The notes: generated by a model not told the origin, from the letters alone. 64,000 nt of DNA from Setophaga petechia (GCA_024362935.1 JANCRA010000004.1:27829121-27893120); one strand, 5' to 3'; shown: positions 13,801 through 27,552, counted from the stretch's first letter. Translations and numbers: made by a program.

Positions 13801-16800
13801 CAGACTCAGGCAGAAAGGGTGAGAGCAGCTATTTAGGGAGAAGGAGGCCTAGAGGTCACTTATGCTTGGCACCATGTTTTGAGAAGTTGTGTATGATCAC
13901 CCTTCTGGCTCCTACTGGGAAAGGAAACATCAGCTGAAGGGAGCCAGGAGCTTCCCCCATAACCTGGCACTTGAGGAGCAACTTTGGCTTGTAAAAGGGC
14001 TCCATTCCACATTATGTGTGTTGCTCTGACCTTTCTTTCTTGTTTGGAGTCTAGCCTGTCAAATTTTGCCCCTTAACACCCCAGCCCCAGCAATGTGACT
14101 TAAAGCTACGCCGCTGGCCCTAGAACTGTATTTCCTTTGTTTGCAGCTGTTTAAGCAAATTCCTCTTAATCACTTAATGTAATTTATACATCTAATTGTG
14201 GGCCACGTGAGTATAAAGAGGTAGGCATGGCACCAGGAATGTTCGCGGAACTGCCTTTGCTTACACCAAGGGCTGAATTTGGTCCAGTATTTTTGCACAG
14301 AAAGGCAATGTGTAATGTTACTGCAACACATTTGCTCTGGCACTGTCTCACTGCTGCTGGCACAGGCACAACTCTTTGATATTGAGAAGGTAAATGATTT
14401 TCCTTGCCAGCTTTCTATCTGTAACTTTGACTACCAGTAATATTTGCTAGCTACCATCAGTATGGCAGCTTTTAAGTTTCAGTTGTAGCTCAGACATTAA
14501 AACAAAGCTAGAGGCGATGCCTGTCCTAACAAGTCACGATATTCTGTGATGATGCATTTCTGCGTCATCTCAAAATGACAATATGTTCCATGAAAAAGAA
14601 AAGGAAGGGGGTGTAGGCTTATATCTGCATTTATCAGAAAGCATAAAAACATATTTCTGTCTTTATTCCTGTGAACAAAATTCATCCACAGCTCTCCATC
14701 AAAGAACAGACTGCAACATTGTAAAACAGTCAGTAAAACCTGGGTGAGGTTGCATTTTGTGATGGGAAAGGAAAAAGGCGAACAGCTATATTAATACCAG
14801 ATTTTAACTCCTAAATCTTAAGACTTTAAGATGTTAACGTAGGATAGTTTCTTACCAACAGCTACCCAGAAATGACAGGGACCAACTTGTACTTTAATGA
14901 TACTTTAATTTGTGTTTTAACTTTATATCAAAACACCAACAAATGTGATTCAACCTATAGGGCTGACTGGACAAATCCTACATAATTTATTGCCTCCTTT
15001 CTTCCATGCTGGTATATTAGTCTACTAACAGAACAGTACTATAAAACAACGCCTTTTTGAGTGTGTAATAAAGAAATAACAATCTCAAACAATTAGAAAT
15101 AATATTCTACTCAAAATATAGGACCTAAATTAGAAAGGTGCAGTGCTCTTACCTATAGATAAAGAGTATGCCTCACAAACAGGAAGGGGTTTGTGCAGGA
15201 GAAGCAAGGAGGATATTTGGCTCCAAATGCTTTGCTGGATGTGCAGTTTCACACCACAGTCTGCTGAATGCAATGGGGAGATTACTTCAAATGATCTCCT
15301 ACTTCTTATCCTCTCTCCAGCATTTTTCACTTGCTCTTGCTCGTAACCCATTTTGCTCTCAGGAGCTGCAGGGCTGGCCAGTGAGCAGCTCAGACAGATG
15401 GTGGATCAGCCCCTGTGCTGGTTCAGTGAGCTGATCCAACGCTGCCTTCAGCAGAAAGATCACTGGATCTGCTGTAATTATGCCAGTGTTTGCACCAGAG
15501 TTCTTAGCCATGTCTGGCTCTATCTCAGACCCAGCGCATGAAGCACCTCATAATCCTGTGACTTGAATCTGTGGGGCTGACAATCAATCAGCTATTCCCA
15601 GTCTCTGCTAAATTAAGTTAAACAATGACAGCTAATTTTGTAATTTAAAGTGACGGTATTGACGTTACACCCAGTGCATATTTCTTTGAATGCTGCCCGT
15701 CAGACTGCCCTACTTTCTGAATTTTGTGAGGGTGCTGTAATGAAAGGGATGCAAATGTTTCATAATACCAGCAGAACTTCATAAAGACACTGTTTCTGAA
15801 AATTACCAATCATCAGCTGGGGCCTGTTATTGCTAGCAGTACTTGGGGCTCATAGCCTGAGGAACACCACTGCTGCCTCTGCTCCTTTGCATGACTTGTT
15901 TGTCTCGTATCCTCCACTGACAGGTCAGATTGTAATCTCGGGTGAATTGTAAGCAGCGCCATGTATCTGGAAATGTCTGCTGAGATACATGTTTATGTAT
16001 GCTGTGTGCCCAAGATTAGTGCTTGGCCCAGCACCAGGAGTTAGGAAACCAGACCCTACCCAGGAGTTAAGAAACTTGCTTACATTTGTTGTGTACTATT
16101 TAAAACATAAGAACAAAGAGGAAAACACTCTGCACTGATCCTTGCTGATGTGGAAAGTCAGACTAAGACACCTATTTTAGTTTCACAACGTTGAGGAATA
16201 TCTATTACTTCAGGATGGCAGTCGTGCTGAGCTTGTTGTGCAATAGGGATTTACAAGAACTTCTGCAAACTTACCCTCTTAGGTACCAAACGAACTTAAG
16301 CCTCCCTGTGTTTGCTACACAAAGTTCATTTTAGCACTGAAATAGTTCATGGTGCTCTCTGTCCCATACTTGCTTCACACCCTTCAGCAAGCAGCATGTC
16401 ATGCAGACCTGGAGGCTGATCCCTGCTGACACATAGGGAATGGTCTTGCAGTCAAAACCAGGGTCTTTTTCTGTAGAATTTTTCCACAATTTTTTTTTAA
16501 CTTCTCTAAAGGGAACAGAATAAAGCCAGTAAAGTCTTTGAATTTCCAGGACTAATATTTAAATGAGCCAGATCTGTAAAGTGTCCCCTCTCTCATGTCA
16601 GAGGTCCAGTGGGGCTCTGGAACTGAAATCTGGTAGTCCCTGGTCTCTCAGAGGCAGTCATTGAGGTTTAGGGAGCTGGCCTAGGTTCAGGCAGCTCTCA
16701 CTGCAGCCTGGAGGAGCCACTGCCTCCAAATCACAGCAAGTAGATGCAAACCCACAGCCCCAGATTGCTCACCTCCCTAAGACATGTTAAAAAGGCAGAA

Positions 16801-16944
16801 GAAGCAAACCCCAGTCTGCCAGAGGGGCTTTGCTGGTAATTAAAAACAGCAGATAAGGCTTCACTCAGGTCCACAGCCAGTGCAAGACAGATGCCCAGTC
16901 TGGAAAGGTGTCCAGGCAAAGCAACATTGAGCCCTTGTAAAACT
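10869..16944. other. Non-coding unique sequence
   Basis: No gene or repeat recognised. The stretch 15,580-15,840 has low-complexity-free sequence with homeodomain-like TAATT cores and two TGACG half-sites (15,651 and 15,660) and is a candidate conserved element (see findings). Overlapping open frames at 15,130-15,541 on both strands are unlikely to be coding. Confidence 0.6.
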
Positions 16945-17120
16945 AGGTGCTGAAGTTGGGTTCTTACCGCAACAATTAGTTGCTTACATAAGTGACCTGA
17001 TTTTTCAAATGTGCTGAATATCCAACAGTTCCCATGGACTCCAATTAGGGCTGCTGGCTGCTCAGCAGTTTTGGAAATCAGACCATTTCTTTGGATGCCT
17101 TAATATGGGCTTGGGGATAC
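16945..17120. repeat. Degenerate palindromic interspersed repeat, MITE-like
   Basis: The left arm CTGATTTTTCAAATGTGCTGA (16,997-17,017) pairs imperfectly with the right arm TCAGCAGTTTTGGAAATCAG (17,062-17,081). Between them lies CCCATGGACTCCAATTAGGG, itself a decayed palindrome. Outer flanks carry GGTGCTGAAGTTGGG on the left and GGATGCCTTAATATGGG on the right, which are also roughly inverted. This organisation matches an old palindromic repeat found across archosaurs and turtles (consensus arms around TGATTTTCAAAAGTGCTGA). It has no coding capacity and is probably a non-autonomous DNA transposon, family not assigned. Confidence 0.55.
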
Positions 17121-20100
17121 TGGCTCTAGCCACGTCAACTTACAAATTCTGGTCATGCTATTTCTGCAACACAGGCAACCCCAATTAAGCAGAGCAGAGC
17201 TAGAAGTCATTCTAGAAAAGGAACATGACAGCACTTGGAAAATCTTTCTGGTCTGCTGACATGAAGAAATGATGCTGAAAATCCTGTGTTATTTATTGGT
17301 AATCATCTATAAGATAAAATAAGGATGCATATGTCCTTTATACTTCAATATTTGCTATTTTGCTTGCATTTTGAGAGAGGTTGCAGAACACCAGGAAGTG
17401 ATTTTGAAAAACTGTTAATTTAGTAGACATTCCACTTGCCCATCCCAAAACACAATGTACTTTACCACAGGGAAAGACTTGGACTTCTTTTCATAACAAA
17501 GAAAAGAAAACAGCAATAAATAAAAGAACTAGGAGGCAACGGTCAGTGTTGAAACTTGTTCTCAGGTTGTTCTGCAAGACTTCCTTCAGTCTGCCCCCTC
17601 CTTCTAACCCTCCACAGAGAGAAATGCTTGGGATGACAGGTAGCAACGAGCTTCAGAAACATTCTGATAATAATGAAAATTTTGCATTCCCCTTCAAATT
17701 CCATCTAATTGAATGGAAGCTCTTGTTAGCCATTGATAACACTTAGCAGCTGTCCAACAGTCAGAAGTGGCACTCCAATAGTCAGCAGTGAAAGTGTACA
17801 GCACAACCTGAGTTTGCTCAGGTTCCTTGTAGCACTGGTATGAATGAGACAAGCTCTGTTAGAGGTATTCATAACTCTGTACCTCAAGCAAGCTCTTTCT
17901 AAATGCCTGCTGATATCCCAGTCACTCTGCAATCTCTTTCACCACCGTCTTTAATGTGCCCCTGTGCTAATCTGGAAATGTGAAAACAATGTTGAGAGCC
18001 AGCGCAGGTTGTCTGAGCAGAGACAAAAAGGTGCTTTTGTTAGGTATTCAGCTTAAGCTTCTCTATTTGGCTCCCCAAAATAGGCGTGCTTGGCAAATCT
18101 GATGTTAAATGAATTACTAATACTGGCTTTCAGCAAATTCTCTGTAAGTTTTTACAGTGATTTATTCTCCTGGCAAGCATTTTCTAAGTTCTGAAAACAT
18201 ATTTAGATATTATCACTAACTTATGTAACACTTACAGAAAGCATGGCAAGTAGTATGGAAAGAGAGCTAATTTTCATTTGTATAGCTGATAGAATCATGT
18301 AATTATATGTTTGCCTGTGGCCTGTTTGCATGCTGATTCCTGTCCCCATAATGTTAATGTAATTATGTAAAGTCTTCACCATGAGTCACATAGGAAACTT
18401 CAAAGACAATGAAGTTCATTCATTTGTACACTATGTATTTCCCAAATTTAAACAGGAAAGTTATCATCACAGCATTCCCCAAGGGGTCAGCCCAAGTGAT
18501 AACAGTTCTCTTCCCTTTCCCTTGTAAGTATTGCTCAGAGTATTAAGTAACTTTCTCATGGACATTCCAGAAAGGGTAATGTGTAATCTATGACTTCACA
18601 TAAGACAAAGAAACCCTTCTCATCTCCTATAATGGATCTCCACTGAATAAAGACACTTCATTCTTAAACATATTTACTTTGATGTAACAGGGGCATTTCA
18701 TAGCCTGTGACAGCTGTTTCATAACAGCGTCCATTTACTCAGGAGAGCTTTGGCTGCAGTACTGGAGGTGATGACGCTTGTAACACCATTTCTCTTTCTC
18801 TTCTGTTTTCACTCCACCCTAAATGCTTAAACACTGATTGCTCATCTTTGGAAGGTGTTTCTACTAAATAAATAAAAGAAGGAATATTAGTCTGGGGTTG
18901 GCTGGCATAAGGCTGTGTCCTTAGAGAAAAATCCTGGCACGCATTTTTAAGATACAATAGTTGAAGGGATCTGGACATACCATAGAAAAACTATCTGTAT
19001 GGGCTGTCTAGGAGCTCCATTGCTAGAGTTTCAAATCAGTCTCTGACTGAACACTTTGGCAAAAAAAAAAAAGGAAATAGTTTTGTTACAGCGCTGAGTG
19101 AATCTTACGATTCAGAACACGAGAATTCATGTATTTTTTCCTTTCTGTTGCATCAGAGCACTACAGAGTTGTATTTAGAATTTGATTTGTCATTCCTCAT
19201 TAGTGACAGGAAGGGAAGTTTTCATTTGTTAGTCATAAGAAGAATAGAGAATGCTGGACTTCACAAGATATCAAAAAATTTGGTAGCAAATCCAGAGGGT
19301 TCTATCAATGCTACACAAATACTCATAAGTCATCAGTGATGTGATTTTCTCAGATAGGTGTCAAATTTCAGAGACTGAGCCACTGATTCTTGAATTTAAA
19401 AGGCACCTCCACTTCCTGGACTACCCTTGCCTTTTTCTCATCTGTATGCCTCAACCCTGAACTCCACTGCAGTTTTGTAGGTTCAAAGCAAGCCACAGCT
19501 GGTGAGAATTTTCAGCAAGCAGATAATAGACAGTCATTCTAGCTAGGTAAGGACTATGTTTGTGTATAAGAAAGATCTTCACTGGACTGGGGAGCTGGAA
19601 AATATATCAATTAAAAATTATTGTTCTCCAGCTCCTGCATAGATCATTGTACTTAACTTCAATAAGCATCAATAACTCATCCCAATAAAATATTTTGGTA
19701 AAACATTTACTATGTATTTTCTCTATGGATTATATATCTGATATATTAAAGCCCACCTTAATACTGTTCTTCTAAAAGACAACAATGTTAAGCATTTGGG
19801 ATTTAGGAAATCCTGGCAATCAAGGCTCCCTGTGCAATCTTAATTCAACCTCTGGCACATATGTATTGTCATCATGTATGGTGAGACAGTCACATAGTGT
19901 TTCTTCTTACAAGACCTCTGCCTCTTTCAATTACTTAGGAAGGACAGTGCTCTGTAGGTTTTTAATATTTAATTCTTTCCTCATACAGTACAATGTTGCC
20001 TAATGCGTTATTTATTTAACACTATTCGAGCCTACTCTGAATAAAACCACGTAAAATTTCCTCAAGGGCTTTTCTGTGGTGTTTACCATAACAGTGCTGC

Positions 20101-20907
20101 TCACAATGATACACAAATGTTAATGAATCATTTCACAGGTTAAGAAGTGAGGCAGAGACATTAAAATCTGGTAAGCAATTTGAAATGTCTGCAAGCTTTC
20201 CAATGATTATTTAGCATTGTATTTTCAAAGCTCATCTTCCACTAAATACAGCTGCAGCTGTGAGCATTCAGCATTCTACAGCACAGTCTTACAGACTTCA
20301 AGTCAGAAGATCAAGAAATATGAGGGAAAAAAATAATGACCAGGCATGGAAAGTCACTTAGATGTTGCTTAAGAAAGGACTTCCTTCTGGAACAATCCAA
20401 GTTTACAAAACTGGTCTGAACCAACCATAAATTGAATTTCTAATTGTAATTGTAAAACTTCCAGTCTGAACTTCAGGAAAGTTAGGTCAAAACTGGAATG
20501 TGTCCATGAGTGTCTTTGTTTTGATAGACTGAAGTTTTGTGACAAAAACTTTGTGTAGAAAATTCCCAAAGAGCTCCCTTTGCAGTAAGGACATACCAAG
20601 AAACCAAATTAAGATTGTTCCAAAATTCATTTTCTGGTATTTCCTAGCTTTTTAAGTGCTTTTGACTGTATCCATAATAATAATATAAATCATTTACCAG
20701 TGTGTGTGGGCACTGTGGATCCATATCAGTGAATGCAGACGTTCATACTGACAAGTGCACATAGACACAGATGTGCTGGAATATTGGACTGCATTAACTG
20801 TCACCATTCTTACTTTCATTTGTGTACTGCAATTAAGCAAGACAGAAACAGTATACAAACCAAAGATAATCTGCTGCTGCTTCTGACATTTTTTATAAGC
20901 AGTGGCA
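17121..20907. other. Non-coding unique sequence
   Basis: AT-rich with short chance open frames and a poly-A run at about 19,062-19,073. No repeat or exon recognised. Confidence 0.65.
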
Positions 20908-21020
20908 GACACGTCACTTAGGAATATGATTTAGTGTTGGACTTGGCTGTGCTGGGTTAATAATTGCACTTAATTATCTGAAAGGTCTTTCCCAATTTAA
21001 ATAATTCTATGTTTCCATGA
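20908..21020 (+). mobile_element. CR1 LINE 3'-end fragment
   Basis: The stretch reads CACTTAGGAATATGATTTAG, then TGTTGGACTTGGCTGTGCTG and GGTTAATAATTG, then AAAGGTCTTTCCCAATTTAA and ATAATTCTATGTTTCCATGA. This is the classic avian CR1 3' untranslated end, including a degenerate octamer tail (ATTCTATG), in sense orientation. It carries no ORF2, being extremely 5'-truncated. Divergence from the usual end suggests an old copy. Confidence 0.9.
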
Positions 21021-24000
21021 AGGTGATTCAAGCATTGGTTACACTGTAGAATCAGGTTGTTAGCAATTTTCACAGCTATGAACAACTATACATAGAAAAT
21101 AAATAGATTTTCAAAATATTGCTGTATTCATTGTTGTTGCATTATTTGCTTCTCTAGACAGGTTTCTAATTTATTCAAGAAGGGTATTAAGGGAAGGGTT
21201 ATGACATAGGGAGGACTTTGTAATGGGAATAGGCTATACTTTTATGCTACATGTTATACAGAAAGAATTTTAATAAAACCACCAATTGTATTACATCAAC
21301 ACATCCTCTTAAATCCCATTGAGATTTTCCTAAAGAGAGCTAAGCCATTTGCTTCAAACATCTTATCTATTTCTGTCACCACACAAATCCCCTAAATATT
21401 TCAGTCACTGCAAGGCCACTGAAATGGTAAATTACCTCGTATACTAAAGGGAAAAGTGTTGAATAGCACTAGGTTTGGATCCTGCTGAAAATGAGGCTGC
21501 TGGGATTGAAGACAACTGCAGGAAAATCAGAATTATAAGCAGTATCATCCCTGTCCAACTATTACACTAGTGCCTATTGGTAACATTCCTTTATACTTCT
21601 CCTTGCTTCTATTTTGTCTGATGAGACATTGCTATTTTTCTAAGCGCATGTTGAAAGAGAACGGACAAAGGATGGCCTCACCTATTATTCTTTGCAGTGG
21701 AACTGTTTGCAGACAGGTCATCAGAGGCTATTGCAGCTTTGGAAAAGCTGACGATAATACAATGAAAGCATTTCTGAACCTAAGGCTGCCTCTGCTGTAC
21801 TTTTCCTTCTTTATTTTACAGTGTCAAATGCTTTTCTTAGTGCCCTTTAGCTAATTTTAGAAGCAGGGACTTTTATTAGATGGATGGTTTTAACCTGGGA
21901 ATAAAGCTAGCAACACCAGGGCACAAACCCAAGTGACTCAGATAAGGTTCAAATTCACTTGCAAACTTATTCATAAAATTCTACAATGAAGGACAAATCC
22001 AAAGAACAATTAGCTTCTGCCACTACATGAATTATCTTTCTAACAAAACCACCAGAGCGTTAACTGTAATCCCAGGAACTGACAATTCATAATGATGACA
22101 TCAGCCTACAAAGGGAAAGCAGAAAGAAATGCATGGAAAGTATTATTATCCTCCCTTATTCTCTAGGATTATTATTTGTGGTTTGTGGTACCATCTCATT
22201 GGGGACACAGCCTTTCAATTGTAAACTTTTACACTGTTTTTTTTAAGATCTCCTTATCAGGAAAGACATAAGGATTCTATTTTCAGCAAAGATCCTGAGT
22301 TTTGAGGCTTTTCCACACCCTTTATAAATGATGCTGAAGTTTAAAGGCAAGTCAGGAAGTAAATGACATCTGTGCTAATGGGGAGCAAACTCCAGAACAT
22401 ATACTTGTAGTTCTCATGTACTATTAAAGCGCCTATTGTTGGATATTATTAAATAGAGCAGGGATAATTGAGCCACAGAATTTTGATTGATCCTTCAAAA
22501 TTTGACCTTATTTACATTGGTAAACAACTTGCGGGCAACTCTAGTTTAAAATGAGCTCTGCTCTCGAATCATGGAGGAGAACTTCAGGAAGGGGCTAGTC
22601 CTACAATTTGCTGTATGCCAGCAGATACACTTTAGCAGTACAACCCCATCCCAAGGCCATGGAGGAAGTCCCAATGTTTTGGACTCTGCCTCAATACCAT
22701 ACTATTTCTGGCATGGACATCTTTTGTCCCTGACCACTTTTCAAGACAACAGCAAGTCACAGTGGCCCATTAGACACACGGCATTGAAGATGGATCTCCA
22801 CCGCAACACACTGTTTTGCCTTAAAGAATTCATGCTGTCCTTTTCATTTCTCTAGCCTGTTCCTTGCCCCACTAAGTGCTGGCCTCCGCATTGGCTTGCT
22901 GCTCTATAACTTAGGAAATTTGGCATCTTCATGTTAGATGCCAGAGGCGTCTCCTCCTGTCCCAAACAGCCCCCTTCACCTGAGTTTCTTCATTGCCCCT
23001 CCAGGAGACAAATGCATGATTTAGAGCTGTTCTGCTTGGTCTTGTAACAAAACTGCTCACTGTTTGCCAGGGACTGGCCTTAAGATCTTGGAGTGTTGCC
23101 ATCCTGCTGTCAATCCCACCCCCCTGTCCCTACCACCACCCCTGCCTCTATTTTCACTAATGTCTAGTGGTTTAAAGCATTAAGTCTGTCTGGTTATGTA
23201 TCAGATGTCAAGTGGGATGACAACGTAGCAATGTTGTCACAAAGGAAAATTAACAGCATATTTCTATTTAGGCAGAAACCAGTTGCTCATGTGGGACTGG
23301 AATCTCATTGTGTTGTGACTTGTGCCACTTGTACCTTAAGAGCAGGCAGCACAGACAAGATGTTCCTGGTGGAACACTCATGCCTGCTTAGCATCTAGAT
23401 TTTAAAATACAGCTATGGGTGCATTAGAAGAAATACATGTTTTCCTGCAAACTAACTATGGTGTTTGGATTCAGAAAATTCCCTGCTGGGCTTTTTAAAA
23501 TAGGCCGTCATATTTACATGCCTCCAAGAAGAAACTTCAAAAAATTAAAAATATTTCTTTCTCATATGATGATGACACAACGATACCAGCTTTCTTTTCC
23601 TGTTCTGAATTGAAACTCATGCTTACAGGGAAGTGGAAGGTTATCTTCGACTCTCTTTTTTAAAAACTTTCTTAAAGACTGAGGCCAAAATGTATTTATA
23701 TGGGTTGGGCACATTTTTTCCTTGAAAGAGGTCAGAGGGGTGAAATCCCAGTTCCCTCTGACTTCACTGTAGAAAGAGGCCACAGCATATTTCTGCTGAA
23801 TGTTTATACTTTTCTTGGGAAATTTCTTTCTTTTTCTTCTTTGAACAATTTATGACATTTTCTGGAAATCAAGGGCAACAACAGCATGTTGAGACCAACT
23901 TAAAAAGCCAGCAGATTCACACAGATGTTGGGACAAAAGCTTACCAGTTCATTATTTTGAGACAAAATCAAAGAGAGGTCTAAGTGAAAAATGAGGATGA

Positions 24001-25789
24001 GGAAAGATTGTAATGTCCATAAGATCTCTGTGCACCTGCATGCATGCACACACAAGCTGTGTTTACAGATGCATGGCTCCAACTGCAGTGCCCCAGGTAG
24101 AGCACCCAAGCACTCTCCCTGATCTGTGCAGGTCAAGAGAAGTGAAGAAGAAGGTTTGGTGCTGCAGTGAGCACACACTCTCCCAGTCGATGGGGGTGGC
24201 TTAGAGAACTCCATTCTCCTTCTGGCACAGCTGGAATCTTCAGCCTTCCTAAATGCTGTAGTCCAGCCACAAACCTGGTAAGCAATGCTAGAACTATTAT
24301 AAAAAACAAAAGTGTTGTTGCAGTTACTACTCAAAGCAAATTAAGTCTACTATTGAAAACACTGGTGTTTGGAAGAAAAAGCTCACTGTACCTGTATGTA
24401 AGGAGATAACTGAAGTCAGCCATAAAAGAAAGATTAGCTGACCTGTGAAGCATTTACTGAATTCTCCCAGCTACAGTATACTGTTTTCTTCCATTTAATA
24501 CTTTAATTGCATCCACATTCTTTGGACACAAAAGGTTAATGCAAGAATGCTATATCTCCTGGTGTGCAGGCTGTTAGTTCCATCTCTTCATCTCATCTTC
24601 CAAGTACAAATCAGTTCTTAGATGTGGAAGAAACGAAGAAAGATCTGATTAATGCTTGAAGCTGTTCTCTAGTTTCTGTTCTCTTGGCAGAGGCTAGAGC
24701 AGCAATGTTCAGATCAGTGCCAGTCTTCCTGCATCACAGTTTGCACAATCAAAATCTCCAAAGATTTGGTGTAATCCTCAGAAATCCTGGAAGACTGTAT
24801 TTAAATCACTGATTTCTGATGTTGCCTTTCACATTTAAAACTTCAGTATTTGGGTTTATTTTCCATAAGATCACTACAAGTTAATACAACTGTTCTCTCA
24901 GTATACAATGTGCAAACACTGGAACCAGAACTCATCCTGGATAGTTTTCATTCTAGTGCCACCTTCTAGTGGAAGATTTCAACCACTTTGCTAAGCACAA
25001 TGAAATAGCCATGACTCACAGCACTCCTTGGAGCTTAATAGGATTCACTCTTACCTTCTCTGATCCTTCCTTTCCTCATGAAGCAGATGAAACACCGTAG
25101 TTATGGGCAATTTGGCCAGCTTTTGCAGCCCAGAACAGTAGAATGTTGTCTGTGAAGAAACATTGCCCAAAATGGCAATAGAGACCTATGCTCCAGATAC
25201 CATAGCTCACACTGACTTGTCCATGAATTAGTTTTAACAGTCCTGATAGTTACCACTTGCATGCAGGTTGTAAACTAGACTTCTAAAACTAGATATGACT
25301 CTATTTCAGTTTATCCATGCTTGGTTTCTCTTTACTTCTAAATAAAGCCTGTGATGTTATTTTTAGACACCAAGCAATGCGTTTCAAGTATTCCATCACA
25401 GTCATCATTTAAAATGGCTGTTTACTATTTGATGTGATGAATCAATCAAAAAAAAAAGAGAGCAAAACTGATCAGCGACATCAAAAAGTATTGAAAGCAA
25501 GCCTCTCATTCTATTCACATGGAGACATTTCTTAGGACATTTCTTAGCACCTTAGGAGAAGTAATAAAGCAGATTTGACAGATTAGGAATAAACAATTGC
25601 AGTTAAGAACTTTAAAATGAAACTTAAGTAAAAGTCCAGCACAAGAAAAAATTGGGCTAACGTTGAGGCCATCCGACTAAACTTACAGCTGTACAAAGAC
25701 TACATTTTTTTACCACTAGTATAAATACCTGTCTGGATCACTCCTGATGGGAGAATTCCATCCAAGTTAGATGTAGCAGCTTAGACAGG
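21021..25789. other. Non-coding unique sequence
   Basis: No gene recognised. Open frames reach 144 codons (23,900-24,334 minus) but are composition artefacts without recognisable motifs. A C-rich patch lies at 23,110-23,150. Some of 25,690-25,790 may belong to the LINE remnant that follows. Confidence 0.6.
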
Positions 25790-26440
25790 AGACAGAAATT
25801 CTGCATCAGGAAATTAGCCAGTTAATTAAGTATTTGTCAACAGGAAAAAACCTACAGGCACAGATGGGTTCCCAACTGAGATTTTTAAGCTTTTGGAAGT
25901 AATATCATCTTTTAAGCTGTTTAGAATCTTTAATGATGTTTTTGAAGTCAAGGGCAGTTAAAACTGAATGAATCTGATGGAAATGCTGTCACCTTTAATG
26001 AAGATAAACCACTGAGCCTGTTGCCATTTGCCAAGATATTTCAATACAAAAAATACCTACAGATAATTTGGCAAACAGATTAGAAAACTGCATAAAGCAC
26101 TTGATTGGCAGAGATCAGCTTAGTTTAAGTTCTGGCAGGTGGATAACATCTGGCAGCTTATGGATTGAGTTGTTAAAGGAATGAGAGTGACACAATTAAA
26201 TGCTGTAAAAGTTTTTGTTACAGTCTACATGGATAATTACTATAAGCATGACAGATAATGGAGAAAGAGCAGATCTGAACAGCTGGACAGCAATAAGATG
26301 AGGCTAACCATTTTGCATGAAGGAAGAATTGTACACTTTGGAAAGAACGTGTAAGCAACATAGACCTCTCCTTCGCACCTCTGATTTTCAATCTATTAGA
26401 AAAGAACAAGTGCAACAGATCCCGAGAGTGATAAATAAGG
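25790..26440 (+). pseudogene. Decayed L1/Tx1-type LINE reverse transcriptase
   Basis: Conceptual translation across several frames gives RT blocks in the right order. EISQLIKYLSTGKN (about 25,810-25,851) is followed after a frame change by DGFPTEIFK (about 25,863), the family's GKxPGxDGF..EFYK block. PLSLLPFAKIF then leads into LANRLENCIKHLIGRDQ and SLSSGR (about 26,062-26,160), matching RPISLLN..KI..LANRL..LI..DQ.GF..GR. NAVKVFVTVYMDNY (about 26,200-26,240) corresponds to the DAEKAFD.V.W.YL block, with the catalytic Asp absent. SFAPLIFNLLEK (about 26,370-26,405) fits the QG.PLSPL.F..LE block. This block spacing is typical of L1/Tx1 elements rather than CR1. Stops and frameshifts make it a fossil. 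No endonuclease part or 3' end was recognised. Confidence 0.65.
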
Positions 26441-27476
26441 AAACAATAATTAGCTAAACCAGATTAATGGATTACTGCACCAATGCAGGCATAACAGGTA
26501 TGTTATATTAATGTTTTGAAAAATCTACAGACAAATATCTACTAATAGCAGACTGAAAGCTGGTTAACACTGAAGAATAAGTAAGCTACCTTTTTTAGAG
26601 TGCTGGCAAAGGACACAAGTGTGTCCACAACCATAACACCTCACATGGCTGAACTGCTCCATATTGTTTTAGGCTGATGATATCCAAGATACAAAACTGC
26701 GCTGTTGACTAACTTATCTACTATCTGGCAAGTACATCTTGGCTGCATGCAGCCAGTCTTGTCTCCACGATCATATCTTTCTCATATTCCCAAGTATTTT
26801 TAAGCAGCAAAAATAAATGCAGAATTGGGCAAAGAAAATGCTGAACACTTGCTAAGATACTAAAGAGTTTTTGATTACCTTGCTTTAAGAAACAAGAGAA
26901 TCCACCCTATGGCATTTTCAAGATGTTCCCATAATCTGTGAGACGCAGAGAGGTGGGCTGAGATACCAATTGAACTCATACTAAACTAAATACAAATAAC
27001 ATAGCTCTGCTATTCTGGTAGAGAAAGTCCTTAAATGTTTCATACAGGATAAACAGTATTAACTGGCATTTTCAGAGGAACCAAATGAACTAAAGTGTCT
27101 AGATACCATTAAATTTTCTGCCTAACTCCATTAGGCTCTAAAAATTCCATCATTTTATACAGAGAGATAAAAGTTACTCTGTTTTCCCAATTTCATTTAA
27201 AATCATGTTGCATTTCAATTGAAATTCTCCTCAAAGTTAAGAACTTCGCTGAAAGTCATGCATTAAGAAATGAATTTTCAGTAAGATTTAAAGTTAAAAC
27301 ACAAACATATTAGTTACCCTTTAGTTCTTTCATAAAGAAAAGTACTAGCACTGACATAATGAAGATATCCAGAATTTTTTACTTGAGAAATGGGAAGAAA
27401 AACCTTAGAGTAAAGTATTTTACCTTATTTTTTTAATGTTATGGTTGAAGGGATTGTTTTTGCGTTGTTCTTCATA
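26441..27476. other. Non-coding sequence, no feature recognised
   Basis: AT-rich; the first part could be an unrecognisable continuation of the LINE fossil at 25.8-26.4 kb. No open frame of note. Confidence 0.6.
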
Positions 27477-27552
27477 TTAAAAAACAAAACAAAACAAAAC
27501 AACCCCACAAACAAGCAAACAAAAAACACACACAAAAACTCAACAAACAATA
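27477..27552. repeat. A/C-rich tract with an AAAAC repeat
   Basis: Starts with AACAAAACAAAACAAAACAA (four AAAAC-type units) and continues as irregular A/C sequence with ACACACAC. Poly-T runs follow at 27,609-27,619 and 27,681-27,693. Confidence 0.85.

Noticed and set aside
23900..24334. 144-codon minus-strand frame with many cysteines
   Set aside because: Cysteines are irregularly spaced, no signal peptide or known knottin pattern is seen, and plus-strand frames overlap it.
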